NCBI GenBank assembly: GCA_041565695.1 | Contig: JBFGUI010000174.1 | Coordinates: forward strand, 1-8,169 | Length of the DNA: 8,169 bases | Source of the DNA: Pelagibius sp041565695 | GTDB lineage: Bacteria > Pseudomonadota > Alphaproteobacteria > Kiloniellales > Kiloniellaceae | Direction: 5' to 3' | Shown here: positions 1-5,621 of the stretch, piece after piece | Numbering within the stretch: position 1 is the stretch's first letter | How the letters are laid out: each line of letters begins with the position of its first letter | Program-made: the position numbers and the translations under genes | The notes under the pieces: generated by a model | What the model was told of the DNA's origin: nothing | What the model saw: the letters and a program-made list of their open reading frames with translations, nothing else | The model's database searches: none

Positions 1-2
1 CC

Positions 3-1052
3 GGTCTTGCGCCCCTCGCCGAGCTGGACAGTCCGGCCGGACATGACGGCCCGGTGCTGCTGCTGCGCGCCGACGGCGTCATCGACGGGCCGCTACTGAA
101 GGCGTTGCTGCAGGCACCGGGGGCGGTGTTGCTGTCCAACGGCGCGCCGGCGGGCCTGCCGCTCGCGGCGCATGCGCCGCCCGGCCTGGCGGCGGCGGCG
201 GCCGCGGTGCTGCGCGCCGGCGCCGCGGATGACCTGCCGGAGGGGCTGAAGGCCGTGACCAGCGCCGAGCTCGGCACCTCTTACTGGGAGGCCTTGCGCA
301 AGCGCGAGGAGCCCTATGCCCTGGTCGTGCGACCCGACAACCTGAAGGCCGTCGAGTGGCGCATGTTCATGGGCACCTACAAGGGGGCGACCGACCTGGT
401 GACCAAGTGGCTCTGGCCGCGCCCGGCTTTTCACGTCACCAAGCGCTGCGCCCGCCTCGGCATCACCCCGAACCAGGTGACGGCCGCCAGCCTGCTGCTG
501 GTCATCGCCGCCTTCTACTGGTTCTGGGAAGGCGACTGGCTGCCCGGCCTGCTGGCGGCCTGGGGCATGACCTTCCTCGATACCGTCGACGGCAAGCTGG
601 CGCGCGTCACCCTGCAGTCGAGCAAATGGGGCAACGTCTTCGATCACGGTATCGACCTCATCCATCCGCCCTTCTGGTACTGGGCCTGGGCCGACGGCCT
701 GCAGCAGGGGCCGCTGGCGGTCAGCGAAGAGAGCTTTTTCCTTATGCTCGCGGTGATCATCGCCGGCTACGTCCTGCAGCGGGTCATCGAGGGCATCGCC
801 ATCTGGCGCCTCGGCCTGGAGATTCACGTCTGGCGGCGCATCGACACCTGGTTCCGCCTGGTCACGGCGCGGCGCAACCCCAACCTGGTGCTGCTCACGG
901 TCTTCACGCTGTTCGGGCGGCCCGACCTCGGGCTGGCGGCGGTGGCGGTGTGGACCGCGGTCTGCCTGGCGCTCCACGCGGCGCAGCTGCTGCAGGGCCT
1001 GGCGGCGGCGCGGCACGGCAAGCTGACCTCCTGGCTGGCGGGGCCGGCGTGA
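3..1052 (+). CDS. CDP-alcohol phosphatidyltransferase with N-terminal nucleotidyltransferase-like domain (5' partial)
   Basis: This integral membrane enzyme should transfer a phospho-group between a CDP-linked donor and an alcohol; by context it attaches a head group to ceramide. The frame is open to the left edge. The GTG at 54 is probably an internal valine, since it starts a beta-strand (VLLLRADGVID) resembling the metal-binding ADGxxD/GDxxxD region of MobA/IspD-type nucleotidyltransferases. Numbering from that valine, the phosphotransferase domain begins near ITPNQV (137-142), with its first membrane helix at about 142-160. The complete family signature follows: D176-x2-D179-G-x2-A183-R184-x8-G193-x3-D197-x3-D201. 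Two or three further hydrophobic segments reach the C-terminus. Fusion of a nucleotidyltransferase to this domain is known from the archaeal and Thermotoga inositol-phosphate cytidylyltransferase/DIPP synthases. It overlaps the next gene by 4 bases, indicating translational coupling. The phosphotransferase assignment is firm; the substrate is inferred. By position it may match Caulobacter cpgA, which I cannot verify. Confidence 0.92.
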   Translation, partial: GLAPLAELDSPAGHDGPVLLLRADGVIDGPLLKALLQAPGAVLLSNGAPAGLPLAAHAPPGLAAAAAAVLRAGAADDLPEGLKAVTSAELGTSYWEALRKREEPYALVVRPDNLKAVEWRMFMGTYKGATDLVTKWLWPRPAFHVTKRCARLGITPNQVTAASLLLVIAAFYWFWEGDWLPGLLAAWGMTFLDTVDGKLARVTLQSSKWGNVFDHGIDLIHPPFWYWAWADGLQQGPLAVSEESFFLMLAVIIAGYVLQRVIEGIAIWRLGLEIHVWRRIDTWFRLVTARRNPNLVLLTVFTLFGRPDLGLAAVAVWTAVCLALHAAQLLQGLAAARHGKLTSWLAGPA

Positions 1053-2038
1053 GCTTGCGGGCGGCCAGGCCGCGGATCGGCGTCATCAGCAATCCGGGCA
1101 GCCAGAAGAACAAGGCCGGCCTCGGCGAGCTGCGCGCGCTGCTCGACGGCGCGCCCGATGTCGACCACGTGGTGCTCGGCACGATCGCCGACCTGCCGGA
1201 AATCCTGCGCGGCTTTGCCGCCCGTGACGTCGGCGTCCTGGCGGTCGCCGGCGGCGACGGCACGGTGCAGGCGGTGCTGACCGAGCTCTACGGGCGGCGG
1301 CCCTTCGCGCAGCTGCCGCGGCTGGTGGTGGTGCCGCGCGGCATGACCAACATGATCGCCGCCGACGTCGGCCTCCGGCGGCGCGGGCTGAAGGGGCTGC
1401 ACCGCCTGATCGCGGCCGATGCCGAGACCCTCGAGCGGGCCTGCGTCACGCGGCGCATCCTCAAGCTGGAAAACGCCCTCGACCGGCCGCCGCAGTACGG
1501 CATGTTCTTCGGCGGCGCCGGCATCACCCGCGCCATAGAGGCCTGCCGCCGCAAGGTGCATCCCTATAAACTGGAGGCCGAGACCGCGGCGGCGGTGACC
1601 CTGGCCGGGCTGCTCGGCAGCTGGCTGCTGCGCCGCGGCAGCGGTCGCTGCGGGGAGGACAGCATCTTCTACGGCGATCGCATTGCGCTGACGCTCGACG
1701 GGGGAGAGCGCGAGACCATGGAAAGCCTGCTCATCCTGGCGACCACCCTGGACCGGCTGATCCTCGGCAGCCGCCCGTTCTGGGGCCCGGACGGCGGCCA
1801 TCTGCGCTTCACCAGCATCGCCTATCCGCCCCGGGGCATGCTGCGCTATGCCTGGCGCGTCCTCTACGGCGCCGCCGAGCGCCGGCTGCCGGCGGAGACC
1901 TATCGCAGCTGGAGCGCCAACCGCGTGGCGCTGGCCATGGACTGCCCATTCACCCTGGACGGCGAGATCTTCGAGCCGGCGCCTGGCAAGGAAGTGATCC
2001 TGACGGCGGCCGACGAGGCCCGCTTCGTGAGGATCTGA
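1049..2038 (+). CDS. cpgB: Diacylglycerol kinase-family lipid kinase, probable ceramide kinase
   Basis: This is a 329-residue ATP-dependent lipid kinase of the DAGK catalytic family. The nucleotide-binding motif GGDGT is at residues 68-72, following an IGVISNPGSQKNK strand-loop near the N-terminus. The second substrate/nucleotide loop, VPRGMTNM (95-102), corresponds to the usual PxGTxN but has Met-Thr after the glycine. The C-terminal DGE (304-306) is the family's conserved acidic site. The frame is open far upstream of 1049, but that part is a shadow of the preceding gene. The GTG at 1049 overlaps the upstream TGA as GTGA and begins directly at the domain, so it is the chosen start. Lying one gene from the convergent spt, it matches the bacterial ceramide kinase of Caulobacter (CpgB), which makes ceramide 1-phosphate. 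The kinase family is clear; ceramide rather than diacylglycerol or sphingoid base as substrate is inferred from context. Confidence 0.9.
   Translation: MSLRAARPRIGVISNPGSQKNKAGLGELRALLDGAPDVDHVVLGTIADLPEILRGFAARDVGVLAVAGGDGTVQAVLTELYGRRPFAQLPRLVVVPRGMTNMIAADVGLRRRGLKGLHRLIAADAETLERACVTRRILKLENALDRPPQYGMFFGGAGITRAIEACRRKVHPYKLEAETAAAVTLAGLLGSWLLRRGSGRCGEDSIFYGDRIALTLDGGERETMESLLILATTLDRLILGSRPFWGPDGGHLRFTSIAYPPRGMLRYAWRVLYGAAERRLPAETYRSWSANRVALAMDCPFTLDGEIFEPAPGKEVILTAADEARFVRI
2029..2033 (+). promoter_or_regulatory. Ribosome binding site (GAGGA)
   Basis: GAGGA lies inside the last codons of the kinase gene, 9 bases before the ATG at 2043. It supports that start for the Tam41-like gene and implies coupled translation within the plus-strand operon. 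Confidence 0.6.
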
Positions 2039-2042
2039 TCCG

Positions 2043-2969
2043 ATGGGCGGCGGCGAACTTGAAACCCTGCGCCAAGCGGAGATCTCCGAGCCGGTCGCGC
2101 CGCCGATCGCCGCCATCGCCGAGGCGGCGCGCGCGCGCCACGGCGCGGCGGTTGCCGCCGTGCTGTTCTACGGCTCTTGCCTGCGCCTCGACAGCGACGA
2201 GGGCAAGGTGGTCGACCTCTACCTGCTGGTCGACTCCTACAGCGCGGTCTACGGCAGGGGCTGCACCGCCTTCCTCAACTGGGTGCTGCCGCCCAACGTG
2301 TTCTACCTCGAGACACCTTTCGAGGGCCGCAAGGTGCGCGCCAAGTATGCCCTGATCTCGCTGCCCGACTTCGCTGACGGCGCCTCGGGGCGCTGGTTCC
2401 ATCCCTACCTCTGGGCCCGCTTCGCGCAGCCCTGCCGTCTCGTCTACTGCCGCGACGAGGACACGCGGCGCGGCGTGGTCACGGCGCTGGCCGGCGCGGC
2501 GCGCAAGGTGGTGGCGGAGGGCCTGGCCCTCGTCGCGGGCGAGTTCACCAGCCGCGATCTGTGGGTCTCGGTGTTCCGCGAGACCTACCGGGCCGAGCTG
2601 CGCGCCGAGCCGCCGGCGCGGGCCGGGGAGGTTCACGATGCCGCAGCGGCGCACTACCGGCGCCTCGCCGAGGCCGCCCTGCCGGCCCTGGGCGCGACGC
2701 CGGCTGCCAGCGGCATGGCCTGGCAGGCACAGAAGGCGCGGCGCAGCGGGGCCCGCTGGCCGCTGCGGCGGGTCCAGGGCAAGCTGCTTTCGATGGCGCG
2801 CCTGGTCAAGGCGGCCTTCACCTTTCAGGACGGCGCGCAGTACCTGCTGTGGAAGATCGAGCGACACTCCGGCGTCGGCATCACGCTGACGCCCTGGCAG
2901 CGGCGCCATCCCATCCTGGCCTCGACGGTGCTGTTCTGGCGGCTCTACCGCAAGGGAGCCTTCAGGTAG
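2043..2969 (+). CDS. Tam41-like (phosphatidate cytidylyltransferase family) nucleotidyltransferase
   Basis: This 308-residue protein would often be left as hypothetical. It carries a nucleotidyltransferase signature, FYGSCLR with G44-S45, followed after 12 residues by D58-L-Y-L-L-V-D64. The second Asp of the usual DxD is Tyr60. From memory, the mitochondrial CDP-diacylglycerol synthase Tam41 has the same spacing and an equivalent gap (YGSG...LDFVFTVDD). Downstream blocks also resemble Tam41: KYALIS (101-106, compare KYGVIS), a W..PYLWARFAQPCRLVY stretch (compare LYIAGRLQKPVKII), and F-T-x-x-D172-L-W followed by TYRAELRAE (181-189). The C-terminus is Lys/Arg-rich with an aromatic segment (FWRLYRKGAFR), suggesting peripheral membrane contact; there is no signal peptide. 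It is last in the operon with the kinase and phosphotransferase. I infer CTP-dependent activation of a phosphorylated lipid, plausibly ceramide 1-phosphate. Family membership is likely but not proven; the activity is a hypothesis. By position it may match Caulobacter cpgC. Confidence 0.68.
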   Translation: MGGGELETLRQAEISEPVAPPIAAIAEAARARHGAAVAAVLFYGSCLRLDSDEGKVVDLYLLVDSYSAVYGRGCTAFLNWVLPPNVFYLETPFEGRKVRAKYALISLPDFADGASGRWFHPYLWARFAQPCRLVYCRDEDTRRGVVTALAGAARKVVAEGLALVAGEFTSRDLWVSVFRETYRAELRAEPPARAGEVHDAAAAHYRRLAEAALPALGATPAASGMAWQAQKARRSGARWPLRRVQGKLLSMARLVKAAFTFQDGAQYLLWKIERHSGVGITLTPWQRRHPILASTVLFWRLYRKGAFR

Positions 2970-2973
2970 GCTC
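2956..2973. repeat. 6-bp inverted repeat over the convergent stop codons
   Basis: GAGCCT at 2956-2961 and AGGCTC at 2968-2973 are separated by TCAGGT. The repeat covers the TAG stop of the Tam41-like gene and touches the first base of the stop of spt. No T-run follows on either strand, so it is not a standard intrinsic terminator. It is the only candidate transcription-end element between the two operons. Confidence 0.45.
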
Positions 2974-4187
2974 TATTCCGCTGCGGACTGGGTTGCTTCC
3001 CATTCCTTGAAGGCCCGGCGCGCCTGGTCGAAGACCTCGCAGACCTTCTTCACCTGGGCCGGCGTGTGCGCCGCCGAGAGGCTGCAGCGCAGCAGGCAGG
3101 AGCCGTCGGGCGTGCCCGGCGGCAGCGCGAGGTTCACGTAGACGCCACCATCGATCAGGGCGTTCCACATGAAGACCGCAGCGGCCTCGTTGGGCAGCCG
3201 GACGGCGATGATCGGGCTGGTGTCGGCGCAGATCTCGAAGCCAAGGTCCTTCAGGCCGGAATAGAGCGCACGGGCGTTGTCCCACAGCTGCCGGCGCAGC
3301 TGCGGCTGGCTGCGGATCTTGTTGAGCGTCGCCTTGGCGGTGGCCACGCTGGACGGCGAGGAAGATGCGGTGAACATGTAAGGCCGGCTGGTGAAGCGCA
3401 GCTGCTCGAACTCGGGATTGTCCGACGCGCCGAAGCCGCCCACCGCGCCCAGCGACTTGCTGAAGGTGCCGACCACGTAGTCGACGTCCTTCTCGACGCC
3501 GAAGGCCTCGGCGATGCCGCGGCCGTTGTCGCCGAAGACGCCGAGGGAGTGGGCCTCGTCGACCAGCAGGTCGACGCCGTGGCGGCGCTTCACGTCGACG
3601 AACTCGTCGAGCGGCGCCTGGTCGCCCAGCATGGAGTAGATGCCCTCGACGATGATCAGCTTGCTGGTGCCGTCGTCCTTGAGGCGGGCGAGGCGCTTGT
3701 CGAGGTCGGCCGGCGAGTTGTGGCGGAAGCGGATCAGGGTCGCGCCGCTCAGCCGGCAGCCGTCGTAGATGCTGGCGTGGGAGTCGGAATCCAGCAGGAT
3801 GGTGTCCCTGGGGCCGGCAAGTCCCGCGATGATGCCGAGGTTGGCCTGGTAGCCGGTCGGGAAGACCATGGCCGCGCGGCGGCCGAGGAAGTCAGCGATG
3901 TCCTGTTCCAGCGCGCGGTGGCTGGAGTAGGTGCCGTTGGCGATGCGCGAGCCCGTGGTGCCGGTGCCCTCGCGGCGCAGCGCCTCGACCGTAGATTCGA
4001 TGCAGTCGTGATCGAAGGTCAGTCCCAGGTAGTTGTTGGTCCCGACCAGGATGATCTCGCGCCCGTCGACGATCGCCTCGGTGGCGGAGACGATGCGGTC
4101 CATGCAGATGTTGAAGGGGTCCCGGCCGGCGGCCAGCAGGCGGTCGTGGCGCGCGGCCACCTGATCGTACTTGTCGAACAGACTCAT
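2973..4187 (-). CDS. spt: Serine palmitoyltransferase (PLP-dependent alpha-oxoamine synthase)
   Basis: This 404-residue enzyme should condense serine with a fatty acyl thioester, releasing CO2 to give 3-ketosphinganine, the first committed step of sphingolipid synthesis. The alpha-oxoamine synthase fold is complete. It has GTNNYLGLTF near the N-terminus, a GTGTTGSR loop, and His137 in DSDSHAS stacking on PLP. DEAH at 210-213 has Asp210 for the pyridine nitrogen, and Lys244 in TFSKSLG forms the Schiff base. Length is typical for the soluble bacterial homodimeric enzyme; there is no membrane segment. The relatives KBL, BioF and ALAS share this fold. The choice of Spt rests on close resemblance to the recalled Caulobacter protein (LFDK start, TNNYLGLTFD, GSRIANG) and on the adjacent acpR, cerR and aasR. 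The ATG at 4187 lies 5 bases after the acpR stop, with AAGGG 9 bases upstream. The acyl donor may be acyl-AcpR rather than acyl-CoA, which is inferred from the neighbour. Confidence 0.93.
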   Translation of the reverse strand: MSLFDKYDQVAARHDRLLAAGRDPFNICMDRIVSATEAIVDGREIILVGTNNYLGLTFDHDCIESTVEALRREGTGTTGSRIANGTYSSHRALEQDIADFLGRRAAMVFPTGYQANLGIIAGLAGPRDTILLDSDSHASIYDGCRLSGATLIRFRHNSPADLDKRLARLKDDGTSKLIIVEGIYSMLGDQAPLDEFVDVKRRHGVDLLVDEAHSLGVFGDNGRGIAEAFGVEKDVDYVVGTFSKSLGAVGGFGASDNPEFEQLRFTSRPYMFTASSSPSSVATAKATLNKIRSQPQLRRQLWDNARALYSGLKDLGFEICADTSPIIAVRLPNEAAAVFMWNALIDGGVYVNLALPPGTPDGSCLLRCSLSAAHTPAQVKKVCEVFDQARRAFKEWEATQSAAE

Positions 4188-4192
4188 AGGGG

Positions 4193-4444
4193 TCAGCCCT
4201 TGCTCAATTGCGCATGCACCACGTCCACCAGGTCCTGAAGGCTGTTCACGTCCGGCAGCAGGCTGATGGGGACATCGATATCGAAGCGGTCCTCGATCTC
4301 CATGACCAAGTTCATGGCGGCGACGGAGTCCATGTAGAGGTCGGCCGAGAGGTCGGTGTTGGGGGTGATCTCGATGCCCTTCGGGTTGAAGGGCTTAAGC
4401 AGCGTGATCACTTCCTCCCGCACCTTGTCGCTCGTCCACTCCAT
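4193..4444 (-). CDS. acpR: Dedicated acyl carrier protein for sphingolipid synthesis
   Basis: This 83-residue protein is a small acidic four-helix acyl carrier protein. The 4'-phosphopantetheine serine is Ser40 in YMDSVAAM, with DSV in place of the DSL usual for the fatty-acid synthase AcpP. Helix II continues as NLVMEIEDRFDIDVP, the acidic recognition helix. A GTG at 4486 in the same frame would add 14 residues rich in Arg and Lys; the ATG at 4444 gives the normal length and begins at helix I, so it is preferred. It sits between cerR and spt, 5 bases before the spt start. It probably carries the acyl chain loaded by the adjacent acyl-AMP ligase to Spt or to the N-acyltransferase. Recognition as an ACP is certain; the specific role follows from the matching Caulobacter gene order. 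Confidence 0.92.
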   Translation of the reverse strand: MEWTSDKVREEVITLLKPFNPKGIEITPNTDLSADLYMDSVAAMNLVMEIEDRFDIDVPISLLPDVNSLQDLVDVVHAQLSKG

Positions 4445-4515
4445 GGCGTTCCGTTGTTTCCTCTCCGATCGGGCCGGTCCCCGCACTGCCGGTTTCTACC
4501 GCTGTCCCGGCGGGG

Positions 4516-4544
4516 CCCGTCCGCGCAGGAAGGGCGCCGACGGG
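4516..4544 (-). repeat. Hairpin in the cerR-acpR intergenic gap
   Basis: Reading the minus strand, CCCGTC-G-GCGC, a 7-base loop (CCTTCCT) and GCGC-G-GACGGG form a stem of 6 plus 4 pairs with one G/G mismatch. It lies 72-100 bases before the acpR ATG in the 115-base gap. No T-run follows, so I read it as a possible RNA processing or stability element, not a terminator. No convincing separate promoter for acpR is visible in the gap. Confidence 0.5.
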
Positions 4545-4559
4545 TGCGCCTCTTGGGGC

Positions 4560-5525
4560 TCACAGCCAGCCAGCAGCCTTATACCATGCAAGGGTCCGGG
4601 CGAAACCCTCGTCGAGGCCTACCCGGGGGCGCCAGGAAAAGCAATCGTCCGGCGTATCGCGGCGGCAGACCCAGTCGGGATGAGCGATCTCGTTGACCTT
4701 GCCCTGTGACAGCAGAGGGGCGCGGCCGGTCAGGGCGGCGCCGGCGGTGCTCAGGCCCGCAGCCACCCGCTGCAGAGGGCGCGGCACAGCCAGGACGCGA
4801 ATACGCCGGCCGAGTTGTCGCTCGGCAGCCGCCAGCACCTCGGGCCAGCCGTAGCCGGCCGCGGTGCCGTCGTCCAGCTCCAAGACCTGTCCCGGCGCCA
4901 GGTCCTGCTGCAGCAGCTCGACGGCGGCGGCGGCCAGGTCCTCGACGTAAATCATCGAGAAGCGTCCGCTGCCGGCCGGGCAGAGGGCGAGGCCGCGGGC
5001 GAACTGCCGAAAGAGGGGCAGGGTCGCCCGGTCGCCGGGGCCGTAGACCACCGGCGGCCGGAGGATCTGCCAGTCGAGGCCGGCGCCGAGAGCGCGCAGA
5101 TGCTCCTCGGCCTGCCGCTTGCTGCGGGCATAGGGCGAGAGCTGCGGCTCGCGGGCGGCCAGCGAGGAGACCAGCACGATGCGCGGCGCGGCGCCGGCCT
5201 CGCGGACTGCCCGCAGCAGCCGTGCGGTAGCCTCGCTGTTGACCGCCATGAACTCCCGGGCGCTGCGGGCGGCGACCAGCCCGGCGCAGTGGATCACCGC
5301 GTCGGCGCCGGCGACCAGCCGGCCGAGCGCGTCCTCGCTGGCGAGATCGCCCTGCAGGGTGGTGATCGGTCCGGCCGCCGCCAGGTCGTCGAGCGCATCG
5401 GGGCGGCGGAGCAGGGCCCGCACCTGCCAGCCGCTCTCCAGCAGCCGGCGCACCAGGTGGCGGCCGACGAAGCCGGAGCCGCCGGTGACGGCAACGCTGC
5501 CGCGGGGCTGTTCAGGCGATGTCAT
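4560..5525 (-). CDS. cerR: NAD(P)-dependent epimerase/reductase-family protein, probable ceramide reductase
   Basis: This 321-residue protein is an extended short-chain dehydrogenase/reductase with an N-terminal Rossmann fold. The dinucleotide loop is TGGSGFVG (14-21), with HCAG after the fourth strand. A VSS segment near residue 120 and Y132-x3-K136 (YARSK) supply the Ser-Tyr-Lys catalytic set. RPPVVYGPGD follows, as in NAD-dependent epimerases. A TTG at 5576 would add 17 residues that run through a GC-rich hairpin; the ATG at 5525 starts just before the Rossmann strand and is chosen, although its ribosome binding site is weak. In the matching Caulobacter order this position holds CerR, proposed to reduce the 3-keto group of the ceramide precursor. 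Sequence alone shows only a reductase/epimerase fold. The sugar- or steroid-like substrate of other family members cannot be excluded without the context. Confidence 0.86.
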   Translation of the reverse strand: MTSPEQPRGSVAVTGGSGFVGRHLVRRLLESGWQVRALLRRPDALDDLAAAGPITTLQGDLASEDALGRLVAGADAVIHCAGLVAARSAREFMAVNSEATARLLRAVREAGAAPRIVLVSSLAAREPQLSPYARSKRQAEEHLRALGAGLDWQILRPPVVYGPGDRATLPLFRQFARGLALCPAGSGRFSMIYVEDLAAAAVELLQQDLAPGQVLELDDGTAAGYGWPEVLAAAERQLGRRIRVLAVPRPLQRVAAGLSTAGAALTGRAPLLSQGKVNEIAHPDWVCRRDTPDDCFSWRPRVGLDEGFARTLAWYKAAGWL

Positions 5526-5538
5526 GACTGCTTTCGGT

Positions 5539-5588
5539 CTGTCCGCTTGCGCCGGCGCGGCGCCGGCGCCGCACAATACCCCGGACAG
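5539..5588 (-). repeat. Nested hairpin in the aasR-cerR intergenic gap
   Basis: A perfect 9-bp stem, GCGCCGGCG (5549-5557) paired with CGCCGGCGC (5561-5569), closes on a 3-base loop. Outside it, a 7-bp repeat CTGTCCG (5539-5545) and CGGACAG (5582-5588) can form a second stem. In the minus-strand transcript the structure ends 13 bases before the cerR ATG, close enough to affect ribosome access. No T-run follows it. It could also be a GC-rich intercistronic processing site. Confidence 0.5.
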
Positions 5589-5621
5589 GCCCGGGCGTCG
5601 CCTTGCCGCTGCGCGCTGCGC

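Noticed and set aside
356..1048. Upstream extension of the kinase frame
   Set aside because: It overlaps the phosphotransferase domain in another frame and reads as Arg/Ala/Pro-rich sequence; the GTG at 1049 fits the domain start.
824..2116. Long minus-strand open frame opposite the phosphotransferase and kinase genes
   Set aside because: It is antisense to genes with clear signatures, and its own translation has no recognisable fold.
2973..4187. 8-amino-7-oxononanoate synthase (BioF), KBL or ALAS identity for the PLP enzyme
   Set aside because: No biotin, threonine or heme gene is nearby; the adjacent acyl-AMP ligase, ACP and reductase and the Spt-like N-terminal blocks favour serine palmitoyltransferase.
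3066..4238. 390-codon plus-strand open frame opposite spt
   Set aside because: It mirrors spt, which has every PLP-site residue; the translation is compositionally biased and lacks motifs.
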